The notes below the pieces were generated by a model that saw nothing but the letters and a program-made list of their open reading frames with translations, was not told the origin of the DNA and searched no databases. A program made the translations under genes and the position numbers. Source: Nemopilema nomurai (Eukaryota; Cnidaria; Scyphozoa; Rhizostomeae; Rhizostomatidae). Taken from it: a DNA stretch of 64,000 nucleotides. This document shows positions 1 to 13,500 of this stretch, in pieces. Each line of letters starts with the position of its first letter. Positions within the stretch are counted from its first letter, which is position 1. The stretch is taken from positions 620,001-684,000 of the forward strand of contig ML133373.1 of NCBI GenBank assembly GCA_003864495.1. The letters run 5' to 3'.

Positions 1-732
1 AACGGGAATCGCAACACGCTGCAGCTGTCGCCACATGTCCTGACCAAGTGACTCTTCGTGTGAATATCGCTCAGATCGTCTGTGATCACCACCAAATCTG
101 ACTGACTGTTGCAGTTGCTGTGAATGTTCCTCCGGGGTCATTGGAAACTGACTTCTTTTCGCGCCAACACCGACATTGGTTGACTTGTGCTGAAGCTCTT
201 GTCGCTCAGAATTGTTGTGAAATTGAGAAGAATCAAATTTCGCTTCCTGAAATGGCAAATAAGTCTCTTGATTAAATCTAGGTGCTCCCAGGCTTACCTT
301 TCGATCCTCTCGTGGGTTGTAAGATCCCGCTGTCTTACTTGATTCTGAATCTCTTCGTTCATCCAGATACTCCTGTACTCTGTTGTGGGTCTCTTCGAAT
401 TCTTGCACCAATTGCTCCATTTCCTGAGTAACTTTTTGTCTTGCTGTTCCGTTCTTCTGCCATTGATAGTGCTCTGACAGTGCGATCATGATCTTCAGTG
501 CCCTTTCTTGTGTGCTGTCCAATTTCGTTTGCCCATCTCGAACCTGATGTCTGTTTGGTAGATCCATTTCTTCCACCAGTTCCAACAACTGCTTTCTTGC
601 ACGTGTGAACGCCGACTTTGCTTTTGCTTTTTCTTGCTTCAAGCTTTCCAATTTTTCTTCCAAATCTTCCACGTCTTCCCCTCTTCCGATTCCATCTTCT
701 GTCCTTCCTTCTTCACCTGCGTTTGAAGTCAT
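1..732 (-). mobile_element. Gag-like 5' coding region of an antisense LTR retrotransposon (BEL/Pao-like), partial
   Basis: On the minus strand an open frame starts at the ATG at 732-730 and stays open for 244 codons to the window edge, so its end is not visible. The predicted protein begins with a short acidic stretch, then a charged, probably coiled-coil region (about residues 20-60, rich in Lys, Glu, Ala and Arg, containing FTRARKQLLELVEEMD), then a Gln/Arg/Ser-rich polar region. This layout resembles the gag N-terminus of BEL/Pao-type elements that are common in cnidarian and other invertebrate genomes; that family call rests on memory of the style, not a search. The frame is preceded by a primer-binding site and an LTR (separate entries), which fits the 5' end of an intact retroelement. 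Protease, reverse transcriptase and integrase would lie beyond base 1. It is antisense to the LOXHD1-like gene, whose exons resume at 1386. Confidence 0.65.
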
Positions 733-783
733 GCTTCTCGTCAATTGGCCTTCCTCTGTCCAAGTTTGTCCACGGCAAAACTA

Positions 784-796
784 CCCTCTGCTACCA
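784..796 (-). other. Primer-binding site of the LTR retrotransposon
   Basis: Read on the minus strand, TGGTAGCAGAGGG directly follows the putative LTR end (two bases, TT, lie between). It begins with TGG, as expected for pairing with the CCA end of a tRNA primer. The tRNA species was not identified. Confidence 0.6.
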
Positions 797-798
797 AA

Positions 799-1211
799 TG
801 TTTGAAAGACCGTCCGCGACTTTTGATCCTTAAGCCCGAAGGCTAAAAACTAACTAACTAACTACGAATACGAACCTAATTTATACTATTAACGACGTAA
901 ACAACTTTAAAATATTGTCACTAGTTTGATTGTCCATTACGCAAGGGATTAACAAATACTGTCCTCTAAAAACACATTAACACTCTCTACTAACCAACCA
1001 TTGTCCAATTTAACGCAAAACAACTTGCTCAAACAACTATTGTGTCCAGACGCGTAAAAGTTATTGTTCCAATCAACAATTACAAGAATGAAAGTATCAC
1101 ATGTCTGTCTTCTGAACATAACGTATGTAGCGTCAACGGGACAGTTGTTTTGCTTTGAGAGAAAACTCAGGTTAAGGAGAAATTTAGTCTTGTTGAAGGC
1201 TGAGCCTGTCA
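799..1211 (-). mobile_element. 5' LTR of the antisense retrotransposon
   Basis: On the minus strand the interval starts TGACAGG and ends CTTTCAAACA, giving the TG...CA ends of an LTR, and lies immediately next to the primer-binding site. A TATA-like TATAAAT sits at 885-879, about 80 bases before the LTR end, so it could be the element's promoter. Between it and the LTR end is a GCC-TTCG-GGC mini-hairpin (read on the minus strand). The inner border is well fixed by the primer-binding site. The outer border at 1211 is a guess from the TG rule; it cannot be tested against the other LTR, which is outside the window. Confidence 0.5.
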
Positions 1212-1385
1212 TTATTCTTAAATTTTAATAATTTTCGGCCTCGATTTTCTTATAGTCTTTTTTCTTATACAAAAGTCTGTAAAGAGCAACCACCTATACT
1301 TTCATGGCACTTATTCTGTTCACAACATTCTACAACTCCTGCCTCGTTCACGATCCTTTGTCATGTTCGAATGCCTCTTTTTCAG

Positions 1386-1521
1386 GTCCTTGTTGACAGC
1401 CCTAGTACGGGGATCGTCCAGACATTCTTCTGCCGGCAATGGTTGGCGGACGACGAGGGAGACAGACTGACTGAGAGGGACCTTATTGAAGACCTTGACT
1501 GGAGGCAGCAGAGAGAAATAA
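1386..1521 (+). CDS. LOXHD1: LOXHD1 PLAT module 1 (C-terminal half only)
   Basis: One exon, entered at phase 0 after a TTTTTCAG acceptor and left at phase 1 through a GTAGGA donor. It encodes the closing strands of a PLAT domain ([13 protein letters not shown], then ERDL). Its N-terminal half must lie upstream of the retroelement at 1-1211, so that element is intronic. Confidence 0.8.
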
Positions 1522-4500
1522 GTAGGAATCAAAACAGACCCCATCTTCCTCCCCTCATTTTCGTTCATCTGGCAATGCTTAGAAATTTTCTAATTATAGG
1601 CAGATATCTTGATATTGATACATTCCCCGAAGAATCTTTAATTTTGTACAGTTATCTTACTGTATTTGGATGCATATATTTTTATGTAATTTGTTTTGTG
1701 ACTACTTTATTAGCAACTTTAATTTTTACAAGGCCACATTCTAAACAATAAGCTTTATTAAATTTGCACCCTGCGTAAATTTTTACAAAATATGAAATTT
1801 ATAATATCAGAATAATAGAGCGTTCATCAGAAGAGATTCAATAAAATTATTAGGTACACCAGATACGTGCTAGATTTCTTGATACATCCTCGATAAAGAA
1901 TTTTCTTTACCTGATCAGTCTGATCACATTTCCCCTTACGATGTCTCTTTGTTTTGTACTAACCAGAGGAAATCTGGAACGTGACAGTCTACACAAGTGA
2001 CGTCAGAGGAGCTGGTACTGATGCGAAGGTCATCATGGTTCTTTATGGAACCGATGGCAAAACGGAGGAGATGACGCTGAACAATGAGACGAATAATTTC
2101 GAACGAGGAAGTGTTGACCGATTCAAGATCGAAGTCAAAGATGTGGGTACGCCGTACAAAATCAGAATTTGGCATGATAATTCGAAGCCGTTTTCAGATT
2201 GGCACCTCGATAAGGTATGTTATCGATAGCGAATCAATTGTGCCAAATAGGTGTCACTTTTTGTTCAGCCAGGTTTTTAGAATACGCGTTGCAATAGATG
2301 TATCACACATATACGGATGCAGCCTTTTGATGCTCTGTAATGGGTTCCATAAATGTAAACAAGTGGTTTTTCTGCCCAAATTCACACCTTAGAATTGTAA
2401 GGTATGAACAAATGCTTTGCGGTACTAAACTTCAGCGTATGCAAAAACTAGTTCCGCTTTTTCTTGCCATTGTTGAATTATAAGATACACGTTTTTTTCG
2501 ACTTGGCAGTCTGCCATTTACTTATAAAGTTATGTATTTGATACACATTATGGCTCTGGGGTGTATCACTATCGTACTTTCTGGTCCTTGTAGGGTATAA
2601 CCTCTTTTCTTTGAAAGTTACATTGGCCAGTAATGAGCTCAAGTTTAAAATTGCTTGAGCAAAAACGGATATTTCTCTATATCAGATATCCCGGCCTAAA
2701 CCTTTCTGCAGGCTAATTTTTATGATAGAAATTTTGGAAATCTCAGTTTGCTTTCGTTTTTTTGCATATTATATACCCATTTTCTATCCCATAGGATTCC
2801 CTTGCTTCCTTTCACTGTTGTCCTGTTTTGTTTCGTTTACTATTCAACTATGTAACTCATGCTACTTTATCAAGCTGTACCAAACTGTCTCAGATCCCTT
2901 GAAGTTTGCCCTCTTCTTAGCCAGCCTGAATGCTTTTGTGTACCCACCCTTAATGCTCCAATTTCTTTCAGATGGAAATGGAGAGTGTTACTCGTGGGGG
3001 CTTTTATACGTTCAACTGTGGAAGATGGTTTTCCACGAGCGAGGATGATGGCCTGACGATGCGAGAACTACCCGCTGAAGGCAGTGGTGTCAAAGCTGCA
3101 CCAGGTACAGGACGAGCCTGCATTAAATCTTTAGTCTTGGGCTTATGACGTCATATAGTTAAATGCCAGCATCTCTGGTTTTCAAAAGAGCATGCTTCCA
3201 CAATGTTAACAAATAGATTGTATGTATATGGTTACGATTTCCGTTTGTCTTTTGAATGCATTTATGCTACGAATCTGGTGCATTTGGTGTTTTATGAAGA
3301 TAGCATAAGATGATTGAGGCTATTTTGAAGGGAAACATTTTTTAAGGAAAACGATGAATTTTGTCTTCAAGCTTCTTATATTCAAATCAGTCACATGTTT
3401 TTATATCTCCTATTACATCTATATACTTTAAATGAATGAATGTGCTTGGGTATTTTTCAATTCTGAGTAATCATCCAACAGTCCTTAGGTACCCCATTTC
3501 TGTTTGCACTGGCAATAAACGTGGAGCTGGAACGAATGCCAATGTTTTCATCAATGTTTTTGGTGAGCACGGAGACACAGGACCTAGGCCCTTGAAGAAA
3601 TCGCAGAACAGAAACAAGTTTGAAAGAAACAAGGTAACAAAAATGATCTAACACGCTTGAAAAATATTCTCCGAATGTTTTGCAGTTTAAGATTGAAAAT
3701 CAATGTTATTTTGTTCCAGTGCAACCAAACATAGCAATTATGGTTACAAGTATAATATTTTGGCTTCATTCATTTTTCAAGCAGCATTGATTAGCTTTAC
3801 GCAGAAGACTATTTACTAGTTGAAATAATAGGTGTGTCGTTTACTTGGAAATTCATCTTATTGTCTCCTCCAGGTGGATGACTTCGAGATAGATGCAGTT
3901 CGATTGGGCGAGTTGAAGATGATTCGAATTGGGCATGATAATTCTGGTATTGGCGATGCTTGGTTTCTGGACAAAGTCCTCATCAAAAACCCCGAACAAA
4001 CAGATCAAAATTTCACTTTTCTTTGTAACAGGTGAGCACCAAACTCCATCATTTTCATACAAATTTTTATCCATGAAAGTCTAAGCCTAGATTCTTAACC
4101 CAGGTGTAATTGTTTTTCTATTTTCATTCTTATTTTAGATTATTAGAAATCTAAAGTTAAAAAGTTTGAATAAACTGTTTCAATTACCTTAAAGCCAATA
4201 TTTTTGGCATATTGATTAAGTATTCGATGAGGATAAGTATTTTTCCTCTCAAGCCATTTTCCTACTCTACCATGTTCCATGCTATTTAGTTGATTTGTTT
4301 TAGTCAAATTGCATGTAACATTTTCCTATAGATGCACTACATTTGTAAGTATCTCTTGATATGCAAATGGTCTGATGAAAGTCTTAAGATTGACTTTAAT
4401 TTGTGAGAAAGAGTGGAAATATTACTTTGCATATTTTGAATCTTTTGCAAGATAATGTTTCCGTTGTTAAGCCTGGTTTCCATGTAACTTTTATTCACTG

Positions 4501-7500
4501 GCGACGTCCTTAAAATCTTTAGTGCTAAAATCTTTGATTTTATTTTTTTATTTTATTTTATTATTTAAAAATCTTTTTACACTTATCCCTATCAGCTAAG
4601 ATATAAATAAACTACTTCTACTACAAAATAAAATAAAATAAGATTAATTATGGACGTATCTGTTCTACCCAGGGATCGTGTTTTTGAATATTTAATGCTT
4701 AAATATTTTATGGAAACACTTCTCTCTAACTGCCGGCGACCCAACGACCCAATGTTCACCGAGGCACCGCCGGTGGGCAAAATTTTTTATGGAAACCAGG
4801 CTTTATTGTGAAGTTTTGTGCCACAAAACATTTGTAAGCTTAAAATTCATCATCTTGCGATTCGCAGATGGCTTGCAAAAGATGAAGACGATGGAAAGAC
4901 TGTTAGGGAACTCCCGGTTGGGGAACATGGGACTCTCCTAAAAAGTAAGTACCCTTTTTCATACAGAATACCACATGTCTGGCGGAACACTACATTTTCA
5001 CGAAATCTGAACAATTTATCTATAATATATTCAATTACATTCAATACTTTCGGGTTTTAGCTGATATTTCCAGTTTTTTACAACTGAAGTAAGTGTTCAT
5101 TATAGATATATGCAAAAAATAGCTTCCAAGTAGCAACAGACCGTGCGCCTTTTTCACTCTCAAGTTACGAATGGTTGTTTAGTTCCTTAGGTGAAGTTTA
5201 TGTATTTTGTTTGCTTCCTTCTTTTTCATTGAAACCATGAAAAAACCCGAAAAACCCTTGTTAGTGAGCTATAACAAGAAGGCCAACCTCTGGTCCATCT
5301 TTTATCTGAGAACAGCTGGAGATCCACCAAAAGCTTGCCCATCTTTCTTCCATCAGCCCAGTTAGCTCAGTCGGTAGAGCATCAGGCTTTTAACCTGAGG
5401 GTCGCGGGTTCGAGTCCCTCACTGGGCGCCTTATTTTGCTCCTTTATTTTCTTTTTTCTTCATGTCTCCCATTTGTCGCGATAAACTTTTTTCCCGATGT
5501 TTTACATTTAAATAATCTTTATCTTATAACATATTGTCATCTTAGGCTATTTGCTAACGACATGCTAAATATGAGACAAAGTTAATTAAGTTAGCAACCA
5601 AATTATATTCTCTGTGGTATGAGATCTGTTGGAATTTGTTGTCAAGAAAAAAATTAAAGGGATGCAAAACACAGGTATATAAATGATTCTTCAGAGCGCA
5701 GGGTAAGGGGACTCTGTCAGTCTGCCCCTTTTTTGACGGGACGCTGTGAAAATAGACTCCAGAGTTGTTTTATGCAAATTTCTTGACGGTTGCGTGCTGC
5801 AAAATGAACACTTCACCATAATTAGATGAAGAGAGCAAATTTTTCGTTTGGTACAATGTAGGGGACGTGCTTCCCCCTCCCCACGCCCGCATGCTCCTAT
5901 ACCCCAAATCCCAACTGAAGATTTATTATTGTCATATCGGGTACAGTAGCTCTTACTTGTTGCGACATTTTTAGCCACAACCTACCGCGTATCTGTCAAG
6001 ACGGGGGACATCCGCGGAGCTGGAACTGATGCGAATGCCTATGTAAAGCTGTTTGGCAGCAATGGCGACAGCGGAAAGGTCCCCCTGAAGCAATCAGAGA
6101 ACACGAAGAATAAGTTCGAACGAGGACGCGTGGACGAGTTCGTGGTCGAAGCAATGGACATTGGCGAGGTAGTCTCCGAGTTTTTATTCATGTGCGTGTT
6201 TTGTATGGTAACCGTGCAAGGGCCAAATAAATAGAGATTTTGAATCTCCGAATGGTCTTGCTATTTAAAGTTATTTGAAAGCTCAGTCAGAGTAGAAATG
6301 AGCGTTTTAGGTGGTTTTGCAAAAGAGTAAATATATTGGGTAATTATGACTCTGGTACTAAAGACAGTTTTTGTGCATGAAATTTAGAAAGTCATTCTGA
6401 TTTCAACCCTCTGAAGTATGCCAAATTAGTTCGTGTCATGCTAATCAACTCATCAACATCACTTTATATAGGCTTAACAAAATTTTAATGGGGTCCTATA
6501 AAATTGGAAACTTTAATGGTGCTCAGGGCATTACCCAGTAGGTCCATGGGCAAATGCGTCATTGCGAACAGACCCTTTCTGAAAATATGAACCTCAAAAG
6601 GCCTAGTGAAGACCTTTTTCAACTCACGTGCCCCCTCCCCCCTCCCCCACTCTAATTGATCATTGCATCATTATGTTCCTTCTTCTTCTTCATGTAGTCG
6701 CAACAATGTTCCTTTAAAATGAAGATTTGGATCTGGTGCTTTTCAATGCCCCCTCGTAATATTTGGTCACTTTTTTCCTTGCAGCTGGAGAAATTGTTGA
6801 TTGGGCACGATGGGGCGGGGATTGGCTCTGGATGGTACATCGATTCTGTGACAGTCGACATTGAATCCCTTGGGAAGCACATCATATTCCCTTGCAACAA
6901 GTGGCTGGCAACAGACGAAGATGATGGGAAGATTGAGCGAGAGTTGTACCCAGTCGAAGAGACAGTTTATGAAAAAAGTACGTATGCAACGACATCCGAA
7001 ATCTGATTCACGCTGTTCTAAGATTCATCCAAGATTCACCCAAGATTTGCTGTTCTCAATGGGTGCAGGGTGTAATCTAACTTATTTACAAGTGCCATTT
7101 CTTTTTTTACTTCTCTCTGTGTAGAATGCGTATCAAAACAAACGCCTCATATTTTATTGCGTCACTCGAACGCAGCTGCTTACCTTTGGTGCATTAATTA
7201 CTGTATGTACCATGTCATTACGACATCCGAAATCTGATTCACGCTGTTCTAAGATTCATCAAAGATTCACCCAAGATTTGTTGTTCTCAAGGCGTGCAGG
7301 GTGTTATCTAGTTTATTCAGAGGTGCCATTTCGACTTTATACTCGGATGCACACATCCTCCACCCTGTGTAGAATTGCTTACATTTAGTGCATTAATTAC
7401 TGTATGTACCATGTCATTACTTCATGTCCATTGTCCAGAAACACCCTACGAGATCGAAGTCCATACCAGTGACATTCGTGGTGCTGGTACCAACGCCAAT

Positions 7501-10500
7501 GTCTTTGTCGTTTTGTACGGCGAGAAAGGGAAATCCGACGAGTTCTGGCTAAGGAACAAGACTGACAACTTTGAAAGAGGACAAGTTGAAAAATTCAAGG
7601 TAAGCCAGGAAATTCACTAACATATTTTCAAATCAATGCATGGTTTTGGTGACTTCTCTGGTGATTTTTCTAAGCGTGTTGGCCCTTTTCATTCATTGCC
7701 CATTCATGAGTCTTTGCCTTGTCCCTGGTCACAGAATTCAACTTGTTCCAATTTTTTGGTCCATCAAAATCTGGGCAGTCTCTAGCTGTCACTGAAAGGA
7801 CCTTGAGACTTGTTGCTGCTTTAATCTGTGTCGTTGTTGTTGTTGCTATTGCTACCCCGTCCTCCCCCTCCCCCTCCCTGCGTAGTGCAAACTGTTTGAT
7901 TTCCTTGGCGTTCACTAGGTTGAAAGTGATGAAATCGGAATGATCACCAAGATAAGAGTTGGACACGACGATTCGGGCTTTGGCGCAGCGTGGCACCTGG
8001 AGAAGGTGAGTCGCATTGGTTCAGATTGCGCATGCGTAGATTCCCCAAGGGAACATTGTATGGCATATGTCTAGTCCTTTCAGAATTGGAGGGAGTGAAA
8101 GGAAGAATAATTGCAGTAAACTGCATGAAATGAAGTGTCCCGAAAAAAAGAATGTATGCGGGAGAAAGAGGCAGAAATGTTTAAGATTCAGTTACTTGTT
8201 TTGTGGTGTAGATAACAACTTTAAGGTGAGTTAAATCTGGAAAAAATTGAGTTGCCATGGGCATGTGTTGGTATTGTTCCTCAAATGTAAACTTTAGTAA
8301 CACTGGTGTAGTTATCAATTGCAGCTTGTGTTGACCTCAACTAAGTCTGGCCCTCACATGCTATACTTTGCAGTTTTTCTTTACTTTTTGTAATGTAAAA
8401 ATTTGGAGGTGTTTCGAATCCATTAGTTGGTATTTTTTGTGTGTATCCCACAGTAAACGTTCAACAAAGGTGGTTCTGTCCGTTTCATGTTTGGAAATCT
8501 TTACGTATGGCAAAAGCTTACCTTACCAAGTTATGTCATTAACTGAGTTTTTGGACAAGCTAAGTGGACTGTCATCAAAAGCCATGCGATCCCTCAGACA
8601 ATAATCCGTTACAGGCGACCCATATAAACGTAGTCAACGATTGATTGATTGATCACTTTCAGTGATTACCATGATTTCCTATTTAAGCTCATCATTCGAA
8701 AGCTGCAAAAGGAAAGCAAGAAGAAAAAGAAGAAGAAAAAGAAGTCGCCAGCAGAGGGTGATGAAGAGTTTGGTGACGAAGATGATTGTAATTACTTCTT
8801 TTTCGTCAACAAATGGTTCGCCAAGAACGAAGATGATGGACAGATTGTGAGAGAGCTTGTTCCAACGGACGAAACTGGTAGCAGGTCTCGGAGCGGATCA
8901 CTTCCAGGTTTGATTGTCTCATCAGCTAGTAATCATCAATAATCACTCATCACTAATAATCAATGATTCGCCATGATCCATTTTTGGTACGGCAACTGTG
9001 CAATGCTGGAATCGAGAATGTGCTGCGATTAACTAATCATCATCGGCAATCACTAATCGCTGATAAGAATTCACTAATGCTAGTTTTATCGACAATTACA
9101 TATCACTAACAATCAATGATACAACATGATCGAATAGTCGAGAGAACTGGTATGATAACTAAGCAATGTCGAATCAGAAATGGGCTGGGATGAATTCACT
9201 AATTCTGAGTGTTTGAATATCAGACGTTTAGAATTCAAACAGGTACGCACAGTAATCAACAGACGGAAAAGAATTTCGAGTTTGGAGCTTTGAAATTTCA
9301 GTTTAAGAGCAAACTGCGCCTACTCCTGGTTGTTATAAACAGACTTTCGCTTTTCCAAATAAAATTATAATCGATGATCTACTTAGGTCTATTTTCGGTC
9401 CTCAAAGGCTGCTAGAGCTTATAGATCGAGACTCGTTCAGTTCCTGACTTACTGTCTACGTTGAGCAAAATCACCAGTAAGGCTTTTCAATGACCCTCGG
9501 TGGAATATTTGTTTTGGATGTGAAATGTAGACAGCATGATTATAGCCTGCAAAAATTAATGCGATGGTCTACAAATTAATTATTTATTTCCTAATTTCAT
9601 TTTGATATTAGGATTACCAAAAACTCTTCTTGCCAATTCATGAATTATTAATTTTCAAAACATTTATTAATTCATGGATGTAGTCATATTTTCACGAACG
9701 TGCTGAGCTTCGATCTTCGTTTGTTGATATTCTCCGTTGAAATTGTCCCACAGTGGCAACAAATCTCTTGAAAACACTTTCTAAGGTTCCATAGCGGTCG
9801 GCGAGCCGCGACTCGTAGGTTCAGCTTCTGAGATATAACCACCCGAAGCTGCGAATCATCAGATATTTTGTTATGAACTGGGTTATTTTGTTCCAAGAAG
9901 AATCTTAATCCAGACATCTTGACCAGGCATGCTCGATGGAAGATGTCTGATTGGAGCACCGCATTGGATGTCTGGTTGGAGTCATACTAGGGTCATAATG
10001 GGGTCATAATGGGGGTCATATTAGGGTCATGTTGGGATCACAAGGATTCTACAGGTATCATATGCTTTGTATTTCCCCAAGCCTCTTCTTGGCATAATTA
10101 GGATTTACATGGAGTTGGGATAGACTTGCTTCATCCCATACAAAATTGCTGGAGCCCCAACCGAAAAGCATGCCTGTTTTCAATATTTTGTTACCAAACT
10201 TAAGTGCCGTTTTAGTTTATCATTTTCCCTTTTCTTACCTCGGAAGCTCCCGGCTAATTGTTGAAACAACTTTCTTCTTTAACGAATCTAAACTCTGTAA
10301 TATTATTTAGACTTGAGTTATAGTCTTTAGTATAGTCCATTAGCTAGCTGTGTCCCGTACCCTTGCTGTTTCGCTAGAAGATCGGTTCTGTCCAATCTTC
10401 CTTTCAATTAATGGTATGTTTTTGCATGTTATGCTACTCGATATGCTCATCCAAAACTCCTTTGTTTTTCTTTCTAGCCACCTCCTACACAGTCCGAGTA

Positions 10501-13500
10501 TTCACTGGTGACGTCAGAGGTAGTGGAACAAACGCGAACGTGTTCTTGACTCTTTACGGCGAGAGCGGTGACTCTGGAGAAAGGAAGCTGGCCAAGTCTG
10601 AGACCCACGTGGACAAATTTGAGCGGAATCAGGCACGTGCGCTTCGCAATATATTCTATTTCCACTGCGTTTCTAGAGAGCATTGAGCCTTCTTCCGGAA
10701 ATAACTGGTCATTCATCATACTTTGATGCCATTTTCTCCTAAAAGACCACTGGCTCTTGGCTGGCCTATAAAGATATGCACAACATTCCTTTTACCGTTT
10801 TTGCATGCAGAAAAAATGTCACCAATAGTCACACGCGTTGATGCTATTTCATGGTTGCTTGGAGATTATCTATCAAAAACACATGCACCATCAAAATCTC
10901 ACTATTCAGAATGGGGCACATAGCGCACTTGATGGTAAAGCAAATCACTATGGAGATTCTAAGTTTTATGTTGTTGGCAGCAAAACATTATCATCGGTTT
11001 TCTAACTGTGAACGCTGTTAATTTGCAGGAAGATGTTTTTAAAATGGAGTTTGTTTCTCTTGGAGAGCTCACCAAGGCGAAAATCCGGCATGATGATTCA
11101 GGCCTGAAATCATCCTGGTTCTTGGACAGAATTGAAGTTACTGACGAGAAAGTAAGTCATTTGCAGTTTTTGTTTTATTAAAGCTTTCACATGCAAGCAG
11201 AATTTGCAGGATAATCCCATAAGGGCAATCAATTGCGTTGTAGCTTTATGAAGCTAAAAGTACGCACAGAAAAGTAGTTGCAAGAAGGAAGTACGAAATG
11301 TGTAATTAGAGTGAAAGAGAAGTTTCCGTTGCAAAGAACTTGTACCACTTTGTGCCACTAGATGTCTTCTGGCGTTTCATTATCGGTGTTAATCGAGTGA
11401 AGAGATAAACCCTGTCTATTTGCACAAGAGATGACACAGAAGATATCTTCTGTTTTTACATTGTCTAGCAAGCCGGCTATTGGTTCTTAAGACGATTTCG
11501 CTATGACCTTGTTTACGTCAAGCTATGTCTAATTATAGAAACCCCATAAGCCAGTTGTCATCCACATTAATCTTGCTGAAGATTCATTCCAAATTGGTCT
11601 ATTTGTTTTATAAGCAAATTACGAATTCATCAAAAGAATTTCTATGACGTTCCTTGATGCTGTCTCAGCCGATCAACTGTATTGTTTCTGGGGCAACAAA
11701 TATCGACATTACATCGACTTTATACTTAGCCTAAAAGAGAGGACCCAACGCACATGAAGTTGCACGTGCTTCTGTAAGCAATGCTTCTGTTAACAAGGCC
11801 AAGTTACTTTGCAAGAATTCGTTTCAGTCAGACAGATACACTTTCTGCAATGTTTCATCTACTTTTATTATTGAACAAAAAGGTGCCTTGAATTATTTAT
11901 GATCCAGGATGATGAAGTGACCCAGATAAGTTATTTTGCTTGCGTTTAAAGACGATCTCTCTTTCGAAAACAATGATGTCTAAGAACCGATCGTTTCTTG
12001 GGATTCGATTTGCAACAAAAGTAGAAAAACACGTCTGGGTCACCTCCGAACGAGGCCATGTATTAAAGCGTTTGAGTCGATTGGATTCAATCATTTCCAG
12101 GCACATGGTAGATTTCTTCCAGTCTACGCTTTGCCTCATTGCAAAAGCAGACAAGGATTCTAAATCGACTTCAAACACTTAATTACGCATTTGCCGCTAT
12201 TCCTTTGTGCTTAGCTGCATTGATCTAGCCTTTTCGTCACCTCTTTTCACAGGAACACAGGAGCTTCTTTTTCCCGTGCAACCGCTGGCTTTCTACCAGT
12301 GAAGATGACGGCCAGATTTGTCGCGAACTGATCCCGGTGGATAAGTCTGATTTTGAGCGAAGGAAAAGCAGAAGAATGTCTCGCAGTGGGAGCAAATCAT
12401 CAGTCGCTGCTGGAGACGCGGTGGATCTCGAGCAAAAAGGTATTTTGCTGGTTTGAATGGGAAGATTTGCACCAAGAGTTGTAATGAAATTACTACCAAA
12501 GAAATATGAACTTGCTATTTCTTGTCTTTTCTCATTATAATGAAATCGCTTGATTTTTCAATTTGAAATAAAGGCTGCGTTTGAACATGAGGCTCTAGTG
12601 TTTATTAGCGAAAAGGAGTTCTTTTATAATGGTATTTTTAAGAAACGAGGCTATGTTTTCGAACAGACATCGTCTGAATGAGAAATTGGATTGCTCTCCT
12701 CTTGTTCCTCTGATTTGTGGCAAAACAAACTCCGAATTTTGTTTGCTTTTCATTTCGAAGTATATTTAGAAAGCGACTTGCTATGAACCGTTTTTGGAAA
12801 ACCTGCTTCATTTTAATAATTCTCATCTCAACCTCGTAGCTGCTATGACTACATTCGAAGTAAGCGTTTCGACTGGGGACGTCAAAGGGGCTGGTACGGA
12901 TGCCAATGTCTACCTCACACTCTATGGAGAATCTTCAGACACAGGTACGTTCTCTAGGCAGTGGCTAAATGCACCCCACCAGCCACCGAGATCTTACAAC
13001 TTGTCTAGAAAAGCGATTCTTGTAGACTTCTGTTATGCAAAATTTCGCTCACTGAATTTCAACGTTCGCTGAACGGTTTCCGTGCTTACAAGGTCTTTCA
13101 AAGTTAAGTTGCTAAACAATCTCTGCCAAAAGTCTTGGGACACTTGCTCTAATTTACGCATCGCGCAAGGTGCCAAATCCCCTCGCCCCACAAACAATTT
13201 TGTGTAGCGCAAAAGTGAATAATCCTAAAAACAAAAGTAAAGTATTCTCATGTACCGATGGCCTTTCTCTAAAGATGCAACATTGTTTAAGGGGGCAAGG
13301 GTGTTGCAGCTACCAAGGAGAGACGGAAATAGAACGGGGGTAGCAAAATCACAAAAATCTCAAGGTGTTCCAACTACTTTTGGCAGAGATTGTAGGTCAT
13401 TCTTGTTTTGCAATCTTTTTGGTATGCAAATGCGGTATCTTTGATTGATTCTATTATGCAAATCGCCAATCGCGATTAATCCTAATAAATTCAGCCATGC

